Positions 1-6,805 of a DNA stretch of 11,399 bases are shown piece by piece; within the stretch, counting starts at the first letter, position 1, and each line of letters begins with the position of its first letter. The position numbers and the translations under genes were made by a program. Origin of the DNA: Bacillota bacterium (GTDB taxonomy: Bacteria > Bacillota > Dehalobacteriia > UBA4068); assembly GCA_017439615.1 (NCBI GenBank), contig JAFSIU010000024.1, positions 1 to 11,399 of the forward strand, written 5' to 3'. The notes under the pieces were generated by a model. The model was not told the DNA's origin. It was given only the letters and a program-made list of their open reading frames with translations, and did no database searches.

Positions 1-2
1 AA

Positions 3-125
3 AAAGAAATTGAGCTTTTGGCATATAAGGATGGCTTGGCTGTGGTATCCGGCATTGAAGCAGGCACAGATGTAGTCTCGCAGCCCCAATATGCCCGTAC
101 CGGTGCTAAAGCTTATCTTGATTAA
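3..125 (+). CDS. HlyD-like efflux adaptor, C-terminal end only (partial)
   Basis: An open frame enters from the left edge and stops at TAA 123-125; only the last 40 residues are visible. They read as a small beta-rich tail: VVSGIEAGTDVVSQPQYART, then GAKAYLD. The pattern of 'sGl..Gd.Vv..P' near the end is typical of the C-terminal domain of HlyD/membrane-fusion adaptor proteins. Clostridial genomes often carry a HlyD-like gene directly before yggS, and that context is the main support. The yggS start codon lies only 9 bases after the stop, so the two genes are probably co-transcribed. The start and the main domains lie outside the window, so the family call is an inference. Confidence 0.6.
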   Translation, partial: KEIELLAYKDGLAVVSGIEAGTDVVSQPQYARTGAKAYLD

Positions 126-134
126 GAGGGAAAA

Positions 135-815
135 ATGATCAAAGAAAATATAGAAAAAATAACAGCTGAAATTGAAGCTGCATATGCAAGGTCACCCTAT
201 CAACAGGGCAAGATCACTATGCTCGCTGTAACTAAAACAGTTCCGGCAGAGCGCATCAAAGAGCTTACAGAGCTTGGCTTCTGTCTGCTGGGCGAAAACC
301 GTGTTCAGGAGATGCTCGAAAAATATGAAGCATTGCCTGAAGCAAGCTGGCATATTATCGGTCATCTGCAGACCAACAAGGTCAAATATATCATTGAAAA
401 GGCCGCGATGATAGAATCCGTGGACAGCATTGCTTTGGCAGAAGAAATCGAAAAGCAGGCCGCAAAGCACGATATCATTATGCCCGTGATGGTGCAGGTG
501 AATATTGATGATGATGAGAACAAATTCGGCATTGATGCAGAGAATTGCGCGTCTTTCCTGAAAGAACTTTCCCGTCTGCCTCATCTGAGGGTTCAGGGAT
601 TGATGACTATCGGATGTATTTATGATGACCCGCTAAAAGCCCGCAGCACCTTCCGTAAAATGAAAGCACTTTTCGATGAAATACTGACCTTGCATATAGA
701 AAATATCGAGATGAAATATCTCTCCATGGGAATGAGCCATGACTATGAGATCGCAATTGAAGAAGGCGCGAATATTGTCAGAATCGGTTCTGCGATTTTC
801 GGCTCAAGAAGCTGA
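135..815 (+). CDS. yggS: YggS/YlmE family pyridoxal phosphate homeostasis protein
   Basis: A 226-residue protein of normal family length (COG0325, PROSC/PLPBP), a cytosolic single-domain TIM-barrel like the N-terminal domain of alanine racemase. It binds pyridoxal 5'-phosphate but has no known enzymatic activity; it buffers PLP and affects amino acid and vitamin B6 balance. The PLP lysine is K34 in the motif LAVTKTVPAE. Other family marks are GENRVQE (residues 53-59), WHIIGHLQTNK (72-82) and the C-terminal signature LSMGMSHDYEIAIEEGANIV with RIGSAIFG. The start at 135 is preceded by the purine-rich AAGAGGGA, a weak ribosome site. It follows the HlyD-like gene by 9 bases and precedes sepF by 68, as in the division-associated ylm cluster of Firmicutes. 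Assignment is secure. Confidence 0.95.
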   Translation: MIKENIEKITAEIEAAYARSPYQQGKITMLAVTKTVPAERIKELTELGFCLLGENRVQEMLEKYEALPEASWHIIGHLQTNKVKYIIEKAAMIESVDSIALAEEIEKQAAKHDIIMPVMVQVNIDDDENKFGIDAENCASFLKELSRLPHLRVQGLMTIGCIYDDPLKARSTFRKMKALFDEILTLHIENIEMKYLSMGMSHDYEIAIEEGANIVRIGSAIFGSRS

Positions 816-883
816 AATGAGAGCAGGAAAAAGAAAATATATATAGAAATAAATATTAGCTGATTATCAGGAAGGAGATCATT

Positions 884-1360
884 ATGGCAGGCTTAATGGA
901 CAAGATTTCAGGAGTGCTTTTCCGCGAACAGGAAGAGGCGAACTATATGGACGAAAACGAAGCCGAAGGCTTTGCAGCTAACAATGAACGCAATCTTTGG
1001 CGTGAACAGGAGCCGATTATGAAACCTAAACGTGCAAATATCACTGCCCTTCCCTCCAAGAATGAAGGAACAATGGAAATCGTGATCATCAAGGCAACTT
1101 CATATGATGATCTGGAAGTGATTGCCGATCACATCAAATCCAATAAGGTCGTTGTCGTAAACTTTGATGGTATTGACAAGGATGCTGCTCAGCACATGGT
1201 CAATTTCCTGTCAGGGACCACCTATGCCTTCAACAGCTCGCCCAAAAAGGTTGCCGGCGGAACCTTCATTTTCAGCTCGGATGCTGTAAATTTCGTAGGT
1301 TCTCTTGATGAAGACAGCTCGAAACACAGCAATAATTTCCCCTGGTATAAAAAGGCTTAA
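884..1360 (+). CDS. sepF: Cell division protein SepF
   Basis: A 158-residue protein matching SepF in length and layout. Residues 1-13 (MAGLMDKISGVLF) can form the amphipathic helix that anchors SepF to the membrane. Residues 14-60 are a charged, low-complexity linker. Residues 64-137 are the SepF/DUF552 core (MEIVIIKATSYDDLEVIADH, then VVVVNFDGIDKDAAQHMVNF, ending in GGTFIFSSDAVNF). The known role is to tether and bundle FtsZ at the septum. A strong ribosome site, AGGAAGGAGA, lies just before ATG 884 and fixes the start. The gene sits between yggS and yggT, the usual order in Firmicutes. No separate promoter was evident in the A/T-rich 68 bases before it, so expression from upstream is likely. 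Confidence 0.95.
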   Translation: MAGLMDKISGVLFREQEEANYMDENEAEGFAANNERNLWREQEPIMKPKRANITALPSKNEGTMEIVIIKATSYDDLEVIADHIKSNKVVVVNFDGIDKDAAQHMVNFLSGTTYAFNSSPKKVAGGTFIFSSDAVNFVGSLDEDSSKHSNNFPWYKKA

Positions 1361-1381
1361 CGGAAGGTTTGGTAAAAAGCA

Positions 1382-1657
1382 TTGATCAATATGATATATA
1401 ATCTTATCTCGGTTTCCTTTAGTGTTTATTCCGCAGCTATTCTTATCCGCATACTTTTAAGCTGGCTGCCTATGATCAATCAGAACAACAGTGTGATACG
1501 CTTCATCTATGATATCACCGAACCATATCTTGCCTTCTTCCGCAGGATATTGCCGCCCAGCCCGAGCTTTCCTGTTGATTTTTCACCTATTCTCGCTATA
1601 GTTGCACTGAATCTCGCAGAATATTTGGTTTTCCTGATTTTCTCAAGGATTTTTTAA
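1382..1657 (+). CDS. YggT/YlmG family small membrane protein
   Basis: A protein of 91 residues (88 from the alternative ATG) with two hydrophobic segments, roughly residues 5-28 and 66-90. Between them is the family hallmark: ILIRILLSWLP, then a polar loop and TEPYLAFFRRILPP. YggT/YlmG proteins (PF02325) are inner-membrane proteins linked to cell division and membrane organisation; their exact activity is unknown. The start is uncertain. TTG 1382 lies 14 bases after GGAAGG (1362-1367) and ATG 1391 lies 23 bases after it, and neither spacing is ideal. The gene follows sepF by 21 bases and is presumably in the same transcript. It is the last member of the cluster here: no YlmH-like or DivIVA gene follows. 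Confidence 0.88.
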   Translation: MINMIYNLISVSFSVYSAAILIRILLSWLPMINQNNSVIRFIYDITEPYLAFFRRILPPSPSFPVDFSPILAIVALNLAEYLVFLIFSRIF

Positions 1658-1664
1658 AAATTGC

Positions 1665-1693
1665 TTGACTAAGAGCCGTTCTTTTGGTAATAT
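1665..1693 (+). promoter_or_regulatory. Promoter of the tRNA-Val gene
   Basis: A -35 box TTGACT (1665-1670) and a -10 box TAATAT (1688-1693) are separated by exactly 17 bases. This predicts transcription from about 1700, nine bases before the mature tRNA 5' end. It starts 7 bases after the yggT stop codon, so the tRNA has its own vegetative (sigma-A type) promoter. Confidence 0.8.
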
Positions 1694-1708
1694 ATCTAGT
1701 ATCGGCTT

Positions 1709-1785
1709 GGGGTTATAGCTCAGTTGGTTAGAGCGCCACGTTGACATCGTGGAGGTCATTGGTTCGAGCCCAACTAACCCCACCA
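1709..1785 (+). tRNA. tRNA-Val (anticodon GAC), CCA encoded
   Basis: A complete 77-nt cloverleaf. Acceptor GGGGTTA (1709-1715) pairs with TAACCCC (1775-1781). The D arm is GCTC/GAGC with a 9-base loop AGTTGGTTA. Anticodon stem CCACG/CGTGG (1736-1740/1748-1752) holds loop TTGACAT, giving anticodon GAC, which reads valine codons GUC and GUU. The variable region is AGGTC and the T loop is TTCGAGC. The discriminator is A1782, followed by an encoded CCA (1783-1785). The outermost T-stem pair (A1758 against C1774) is mismatched; the other four pairs are good. Confidence 0.96.
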
Positions 1786-1786
1786 C

Positions 1787-1820
1787 AAAGGCACTTGCTG
1801 AAAGGCAAGTGCCTTTTCTT
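1787..1820 (+). terminator. Intrinsic terminator of tRNA-Val
   Basis: Perfect inverted repeat GGCACTTGC (1790-1798) / GCAAGTGCC (1805-1813) with a 6-base loop, extended by flanking AAA/TTT and followed by TTTTCTTT. It begins two bases after the tRNA CCA end and closes this short unit before the T-box promoter. Confidence 0.9.
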
Positions 1821-1868
1821 TGTATCTGCAAAAAAACAATCGCCTCAGCAAAAAGCAATACTAAATTC

Positions 1869-1897
1869 TTGACAAACAACTCGGAATTTGATATATT
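1869..1897 (+). promoter_or_regulatory. Promoter of the T-box / acyl-CoA synthetase unit
   Basis: Consensus -35 TTGACA (1869-1874), a 17-base spacer and -10 TATATT (1892-1897). Transcription should begin near 1904, about 370 bases before the acyl-CoA synthetase start codon. This leaves a long leader that contains the T-box. Confidence 0.85.
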
Positions 1898-1903
1898 AAC
1901 TTC

Positions 1904-2217
1904 ATTGTTTTTCAAACTGGAAACTTAATATTGCCAAAAGCAATGAAGAGAAGGAGTAACAATTCTTTATCGGGCACAGAGAGAAGCCGGTGGTGCGAGC
2001 GCTTCGCCGAAGGTTTTGTGAAAGTAGTCTTGGAGCTGCGGACCGAACAGTCTTTTAAAAGGCTAAGTAGACTTCGACGGAACAGTTCTCGCCGTAAAAA
2101 GGAGATGCGGCATCGATTTATATCCGTGCTGGTTGAGGTACAGTTGTAACACTTCTGTATGAAATTAGGTGGTAACACGAGTCATTCGTCCTAATGTATG
2201 GGTGAATGACTCTTTTC
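1904..2217 (+). promoter_or_regulatory. T-box riboswitch leader, probably tRNA-Val responsive
   Basis: The leader has T-box hallmarks in order: AGTAA (1955-1959, 5' side of the specifier loop), AGAGA (1978-1982), the distal stem GAAGC/GCTTC (1983-1987/2001-2005) enclosing GGTGGTGCGAG, and an ACGG/CCGT stem near 2078-2095. A TACAG/CTGTA stem (2139-2143/2155-2159) follows, then the T-box antiterminator ATTAGGTGGTAACACG with CCTAAT (2164-2195). Such leaders bind a specific tRNA and read through only when it is uncharged. By hand alignment, the triplet before G-UCUUGGAGCU is GTA at 2024-2026 (Val); the next in-frame triplet is GTC, also Val. The bulge UGGU predicts a tRNA with discriminator A, which fits tRNA-Val. 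The T-box call is very secure; the valine assignment is moderate. Confidence 0.93.
2179..2216 (+). terminator. T-box-controlled intrinsic terminator
   Basis: Inverted repeat GAGTCATTC (2179-2187) / GAATGACTC (2204-2212) followed by TTTTCATTTT. Its left arm overlaps the antiterminator (ATTAGG/CCTAAT, 2164-2195), so the two structures are mutually exclusive, as required for T-box attenuation. It lies about 57 bases before the acyl-CoA synthetase start. Confidence 0.92.
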
Positions 2218-2272
2218 ATTTTCAACAAAGAGCCTCAGCCCAAAAGAATTTGCAAAAAAGGAGAAAAAGAAA

Positions 2273-3922
2273 ATGGAGCTGTTGAACAAATTTTTGAAGA
2301 AAAGTGATTTTGAAAGCTATGAGGATTTTCAGGCAAATTTCAAGCTGGAAATCCCTGAGGATTTTGATTTTGCCCGCGATGTTGTCGATTTCTGGGCTGA
2401 GAATGAACCTGACAAGCTTGCATTGCTTTATTGCAATGATGATGAAGAAGAAATTTTCTTCAGTTTTTCGGATATTTCTCTGCTCTCCAAAAAGACTGCG
2501 GCATATTTCAAAAGTCTTGGTATAGGCAAGGGCGACCGTGTTTTGCTTTTGCTGCGCCGCCGCTGGGAATATTGGGTAAGCATTGTTGCTCTGCATCGTA
2601 TCGGTGCGGTTGCTATCCCCGCTTCCATTCAGCTCACCACCAAGGATCTGGCATATCGCATCAATGCCACCAAAACAAAGGCTGTTATCGCTATTAATGA
2701 TAATTTCGTTCTCGAGCAGCTTTATTATATGAAGGAGCTTTGCAATTCCTTAAAAACTGTTATCATGGTCGGCGGCAATTCGGGAACCAGAAAATATAAT
2801 GATTTTGACAAGGAAATGACTACCTTTGAGCCTGATCATTCTTACAGCGGGCTTTCCAACTCCGATGAGATGATCATTTATGCCACCTCGGCAACCTCAG
2901 GCTTCCCCAAAATGGTCAGCCACAACCGTACCTATCCCCTCGGGCATATCATGACCGCCCGCTACATGCAGCGTGTGCAAAACAATGGTCTGCATCTGAC
3001 GCAATCGGACAGCGGCTGGGCGAAATTCGGTTGGGGAAATATCTACGGTCAATGGATTTGCGGCTCGGCAATTCTTGCCTATGACCCTGAGCGCTTCCAT
3101 GCCAACAAGCTGATGAATGTTATGGAAAAATTTCAGCCGACCTCTCTTTGCATCCCTCCCACGATGTATCGCTTCCTCTTACGCGATGGTCTGGAAAAAC
3201 GCCATGTTGAATCTGTCAAATGGTTTGCCACCGCAGGTGAACCTCTTTCCGGTGAGGTCAATAAGGAATTCCATGATATAACCGGTCATTTCATTCATGA
3301 GGGCTATGGACAGAGCGAGGGCACTCCCATCGCCTGCACTTTTGAATGGGTGGATATCCGTCCTGCCTCAATGGGCAAGCCCTCTCCTCTTTATGATGTT
3401 CAGATAGTCCGTCCTGATATGACTCCCTGCGATGTCAATGAAAACGGCGAGGTTGTTATCTTTGTTCATGACAAAACTCCCGTCGGTCTGCTTTCGCATT
3501 ATTCATATGAGGGCGAAACTGTTTGCCCCTATGCAGATGGAATTTATCACACAGGCGATGTTGCATATCGTGATGAGGAGGGCTATTTCTGGTATGTCAG
3601 CCGCAATGATGATATGATCAAGAGCTCCGGCTATCGCATCGGGCCCTTTGAGATCGAAAGTGTTCTCAATACTCACCGTGCCATCAAGGAAAGTGCCATC
3701 ATTGGTCTGCCCGATCCCATGCGCGGTCAAATCATCTGCGCAGTAGTCGTCCTGAATGATGGATATGAAGGTAATGACAGACTGACAAAAGAGCTGCAGG
3801 AATATGTCAAGAAGAATACCGCGCCCTATAAATATCCCAGAGTTATTCAATATATCGATGAAATGCCCAAAACCACCACAGGCAAAATCATGCGTCGCGC
3901 ACTGAAGCCTAATATGGATTGA
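2273..3922 (+). CDS. AMP-forming acyl-CoA synthetase (MACS-like)
   Basis: A 549-residue cytosolic enzyme of the ANL superfamily; it activates a carboxylic acid to its CoA thioester through an acyl-adenylate, using ATP. The P-loop-like A3 motif is TSATSGFPKMVSH (205-217), a variant of TSGTTGxPK. A5 is GYGQSEG (344-350), A7 is YHTGDVAYRDEEGYFWYVSR (425-444, with D429 and R444), the hinge region is DDMIKSSGYRIGPFEIES, and the catalytic lysine is K538 in PKTTTGKIMRRAL. The segment SGWAKFGWGNIYGQWICG (248-264) resembles the medium-chain acyl-CoA synthetase group. GGAG before ATG 2273 supports the start. The gene stands alone between the T-box and a terminator. Regulation by a probable Val T-box suggests a branched-chain acid such as isobutyrate as substrate; that is inference. 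A benzoate- or arylacetate-type ligase is possible. Confidence 0.9.
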   Translation: MELLNKFLKKSDFESYEDFQANFKLEIPEDFDFARDVVDFWAENEPDKLALLYCNDDEEEIFFSFSDISLLSKKTAAYFKSLGIGKGDRVLLLLRRRWEYWVSIVALHRIGAVAIPASIQLTTKDLAYRINATKTKAVIAINDNFVLEQLYYMKELCNSLKTVIMVGGNSGTRKYNDFDKEMTTFEPDHSYSGLSNSDEMIIYATSATSGFPKMVSHNRTYPLGHIMTARYMQRVQNNGLHLTQSDSGWAKFGWGNIYGQWICGSAILAYDPERFHANKLMNVMEKFQPTSLCIPPTMYRFLLRDGLEKRHVESVKWFATAGEPLSGEVNKEFHDITGHFIHEGYGQSEGTPIACTFEWVDIRPASMGKPSPLYDVQIVRPDMTPCDVNENGEVVIFVHDKTPVGLLSHYSYEGETVCPYADGIYHTGDVAYRDEEGYFWYVSRNDDMIKSSGYRIGPFEIESVLNTHRAIKESAIIGLPDPMRGQIICAVVVLNDGYEGNDRLTKELQEYVKKNTAPYKYPRVIQYIDEMPKTTTGKIMRRALKPNMD

Positions 3923-3929
3923 TAAATAC

Positions 3930-3969
3930 AAATGGCGGAATACTTGAAAAGTCTTCCGCCATTTTTTAT
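3930..3969 (+). terminator. Intrinsic terminator of the acyl-CoA synthetase gene
   Basis: AATGGCGGAA (3931-3940) and TTCCGCCATT (3954-3963) form a perfect 10-bp stem with a 13-base loop, followed by a T run. It starts 7 bases after the stop codon and confirms that this unit contains a single gene. Confidence 0.92.
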
Positions 3970-3999
3970 TTCAACACAAAATCATGCCAAATCAAGAAT

Positions 4000-4028
4000 T
4001 TGACTATCTATACCGAATCAGCTATAAT
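4000..4028 (+). promoter_or_regulatory. Promoter of the zinc-ribbon/coiled-coil gene
   Basis: -35 TTGACT (4000-4005), a 17-base spacer and a perfect -10 TATAAT (4023-4028). The predicted start near 4035 gives a leader of about 65 bases. This is one of the strongest promoters in the window. Confidence 0.87.
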
Positions 4029-4099
4029 AAATTTGATGTAGGCATGACAGCATATTGATATGTATCAGGCCAGCAAGAAAAGATAAAAGGAGTCCGGAC

Positions 4100-5695
4100 A
4101 TGAGAATTAAGTTTAATACAAATAATATTGATGTTGTGCAATTGTTTTATGATACATATCAGCAGCCGGATTTTGATATAAGCGTATATAATTATCGCGA
4201 CAGAGGCGAGAAAATCCATGAAGTTGTTGTTTTTGACAGACGAGATGCAAAGTCAAAGAAACACGAATTTAAGCTTAACACTTATTCAAACAAGATAGCT
4301 GCATATTCCTGCCCGCATTGCGGCAGCGAAATTTATGGCGAATGGCCTGAGCACACAATTACCGACGTTGTCATCTTCGGTCCAGTAATTACTGTTGATA
4401 CCAAATACCATAATATCGTTGAAACCGAAATGGAAGCGATGAGAAACCTTGGTTGCTGCCCTGTTTGCTCGGGCAAACTTTCTCATGATGAGGGATTCTA
4501 TCTTGAAAAAAATTTTTCAAGCAATGATATGGATCATCATTTCAAGATGCTTTCTTATGAGAGAAGAAATGCGGCAAATCAAGCTTCGAAGGACAGAGTG
4601 GAAAGCAATCTGGAGCTTTGGAGTGAGAGCCTGCTCCCTGTTGCTGCAAATGCAGCTGCAGAAATCAAGAACGATACAGCAAAGCTGAAGGAATATCTGC
4701 ATTATCTCATCAAGCTGGAAATGAATGTATATTCCCTGTCGCGGAGATTGAAGGCACTCTATCCTCAGCAAGTTGATTTTCATAAATTGGTCAGATATGC
4801 ACAATATGCGCCGATATATGAAGGCAAGCAGAAAGCCGCTGAGCTTCAAAAGAGCATTGCAGAATGCAGACAGAGAATCAAAGGAATTGAAGCAGGCAAT
4901 GCAGAAATCAAAATCAATTGCACATTGCCCACAAAACCCACCGAGCCTGTCTATACTACTCCCGGACTCCTGAACAAAAAGAAGGTACTTGCCGAAAACG
5001 AAGCCCTGAAAGCAAAATATGAGGAAGAATTAAAGCAATATGAAGCACAGCTTGCAGCATATGAAAAAGCAAAGGAACAGGAAAAGAACCGCCTGATAGC
5101 AGAAGCTGAAAATGAAATCGCAGGATTCGAAACTGAACTTGCAAAGCTGAAGCAGGCAGCATCGGATGATGAAGCAGGCAGCATCAGCGAAGGCAAGGCC
5201 ATGATCGACAAAGAAATAGCAGAGGCCGAGAATCTTTTAAAAGAGACCTGCTCCTGCCGCAGTCAGTTCTATGGCTATGACATAGTCTTCCCGAAATACA
5301 GAAATGCTGTGGCGCTTTCCACCTTCTATGAATATCTTTCTGCAGGCAGATGCACTCAGCTCGAAGGTGCTGACGGTGCATATAATATCTATGAAAATGA
5401 GATAAGAGCAGACAGGATCATCGGTCAGTTGACGCAGGTAATAGAAAGGCTGGATGATATCAAGGATGGTCAATATATGATTTATTCCGAGCTGCAGAGC
5501 GTGAACAAGAATCTCGACCGCTTGAACAAGACTATGGACACTGCATTGGATTCCATACAGAATATGGAAAAGGGAATCCAGCACATTGCCGACAACACAG
5601 ATGTCATTGCGCATAATACCGCTGTTACTGCATACTATTCAAAAGTCAATGCAGAACTCACCAATGCACTTGGATATATGGTCGCATTCAAATAA
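4100..5695 (+). CDS. Unknown protein with two CxxC pairs and a long coiled coil
   Basis: I do not recognise a named family. From ATG 4100 the protein has 531 residues. This start is chosen because AAAAGGAGT (4085-4093) lies 6 bases before it; an in-frame TTG at 4055 has no such site. Residues 71-74 (CPHC) and 120-123 (CPVC) form two CxxC pairs, suggesting a zinc ribbon with a long insert. Residues 155-270 are mainly helical. Residues 295-385 are rich in A, E, K and Q with heptad-like spacing, a likely coiled coil. Residues 391-445 (around FPKYRNAVALSTFYEYLSAG and the following GAYNIYENEIRADRI) look like a compact conserved segment, followed by a second helical region to 500. No signal peptide or membrane segment is seen, so it is probably cytosolic. 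It is a single-gene unit with its own promoter and terminator. Confidence 0.85.
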   Translation: MRIKFNTNNIDVVQLFYDTYQQPDFDISVYNYRDRGEKIHEVVVFDRRDAKSKKHEFKLNTYSNKIAAYSCPHCGSEIYGEWPEHTITDVVIFGPVITVDTKYHNIVETEMEAMRNLGCCPVCSGKLSHDEGFYLEKNFSSNDMDHHFKMLSYERRNAANQASKDRVESNLELWSESLLPVAANAAAEIKNDTAKLKEYLHYLIKLEMNVYSLSRRLKALYPQQVDFHKLVRYAQYAPIYEGKQKAAELQKSIAECRQRIKGIEAGNAEIKINCTLPTKPTEPVYTTPGLLNKKKVLAENEALKAKYEEELKQYEAQLAAYEKAKEQEKNRLIAEAENEIAGFETELAKLKQAASDDEAGSISEGKAMIDKEIAEAENLLKETCSCRSQFYGYDIVFPKYRNAVALSTFYEYLSAGRCTQLEGADGAYNIYENEIRADRIIGQLTQVIERLDDIKDGQYMIYSELQSVNKNLDRLNKTMDTALDSIQNMEKGIQHIADNTDVIAHNTAVTAYYSKVNAELTNALGYMVAFK

Positions 5696-5733
5696 AGCAG
5701 GATTTTTCTTCAAATTTTCTTGGCAAAACGCAC

Positions 5734-5770
5734 AAAAAGGAAGGCAGGCTTTCAGCCTGCCTTCCTTTTT
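5734..5770. terminator. Bidirectional intrinsic terminator
   Basis: A perfect 17-bp inverted repeat, AAAAAGGAAGGCAGGCT (5734-5750) / AGCCTGCCTTCCTTTTT (5754-5770), with a TTC loop. It has A and T tracts on both sides. It lies between the + strand gene ending at 5695 and the - strand gene ending at 5790, so it can stop transcription from both directions. Confidence 0.94.
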
Positions 5771-5789
5771 GCTTTTATTCTATAATAAA

Positions 5790-6791
5790 CTATTTATTCA
5801 GTGCACTGTTGACTGCAACTGCGCAGGCGACGGTAGCGCCGACCATCGGATTGTTGCCCATTCCCAAAAAGCCCATCATCTCAACATGAGCGGGAACAGA
5901 AGAAGAGCCTGCGAACTGTGCATCGGAATGCATTCTGCCCATGGTATCAGTCATGCCATAGGATGCGGGGCCTGCTGCCATATTGTCGGGGTGCAGGGTT
6001 CTGCCGGTGCCGCCGCCGGAGGCAACGGAGAAATATTTCTTGCCCTGTTCGATACATTCTTTCTTATATGTACCGGCAACGGGATGCTGGAAGCGTGTGG
6101 GATTGGTGGAATTGCCGGTGATGGAAACATCGACACCCTCATGATGCATGATGGCAACGCCTTCACGAACATCATTGGCACCAAAGCAGCGAACTGCGGC
6201 GCGTTCACCCTTGGAATAGGGAATTTCGGCAACTATCTCCAGCTTGCCGCTGTAATAATCGAACTGAGTCTTGACATAGGTGAAGCCATTGATGCGGGAA
6301 ATGATTTGTGCAGCATCCTTGCCCAAGCCATTGAGGATAACACGCAGAGGCTCTTTTCTTGCCTTGTTGGCATTGCGGGCGATACCGATTGCGCCTTCTG
6401 CTGCGGCGAAGGATTCATGACCTGCCAGGAAGGCAAAGCATTTGGTTTCATCCTTCAGAAGCATGGCAGCGAGATTGCCGTGGCCGAGACCAACCTTTCT
6501 GTCTTCAGCAACGGAGCCATCGATGCAGAAGGCCTGCAGACCGAGGCCGATAGCTTCGGCAGCTTCTGCGCCTGATTTGACCTGTTTTTTGATTGCGATA
6601 GCGCAGCCGAGAGTATATGCCCAGCAGGCGTTTTCAAAAGCGATGGGCTGAATTCCCTTCACGATATCATAGGGCGAAATGCCATATTCATCACACAATG
6701 CTTTGGCAGCATCCAGATCGGCAATGCCGTGCTCTGCCATGACAGCATTTATTTTATCTATGCGTCTTTCATAACTTTCAAATAAAGCCAT
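5790..6791 (-). CDS. GGGtGRT-family protein
   Basis: A 333-residue protein. The motif GGGTGRT at residues 259-265, within SVASGGGTGRTLHPDN, matches the Pfam family named after it (GGGtGRT protein), found in anaerobic bacteria and archaea. Its biochemical function is not known to me. Other conserved-looking blocks are GLGHGNLAAMLL (101-112), FLAGHESFAAAEGAIGIARN (121-140) and the glycine-rich C-terminus with MGFLGMGNNPMVGATVA (306-322). Eight cysteines are scattered (C33, 56, 63, 89, 118, 202, 246, 323) with no CxxC. No signal peptide or membrane span is seen. A strong AGGAGG site precedes the ATG, and the gene starts 14 bases after the stop of the IscU-like gene. The pairing is the best clue, suggesting a role with iron-sulfur clusters or a cluster-dependent reaction. 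Confidence 0.9.
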   Translation of the reverse strand: MALFESYERRIDKINAVMAEHGIADLDAAKALCDEYGISPYDIVKGIQPIAFENACWAYTLGCAIAIKKQVKSGAEAAEAIGLGLQAFCIDGSVAEDRKVGLGHGNLAAMLLKDETKCFAFLAGHESFAAAEGAIGIARNANKARKEPLRVILNGLGKDAAQIISRINGFTYVKTQFDYYSGKLEIVAEIPYSKGERAAVRCFGANDVREGVAIMHHEGVDVSITGNSTNPTRFQHPVAGTYKKECIEQGKKYFSVASGGGTGRTLHPDNMAAGPASYGMTDTMGRMHSDAQFAGSSSVPAHVEMMGFLGMGNNPMVGATVACAVAVNSALNK

Positions 6792-6805
6792 TTTCTGCTT
6801 TCCTC

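Noticed and set aside
1643..1915. A 90-codon minus-strand frame
   Set aside because: It runs across the tRNA-Val gene, its terminator and two promoters; it is a chance reading of tRNA sequence.
1931..2149. A 72-codon plus-strand frame, with an 88-codon frame opposite
   Set aside because: Both lie inside the T-box leader RNA, whose structure explains the sequence. The residues are arginine/serine-rich with no motif.
4055..4099. Longer version of the zinc-ribbon/coiled-coil protein starting at TTG 4055
   Set aside because: The ATG at 4100 has a strong AAAAGGAGT site at good spacing; the extra 15 residues have no ribosome site before them.
5586..6575. A 329-codon plus-strand open frame rich in Cys, Gly and His
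   Set aside because: It lies antisense to the conserved GGGtGRT gene, overlaps the end of the preceding gene and reads through the bidirectional terminator. No ribosome site or family motif supports it.
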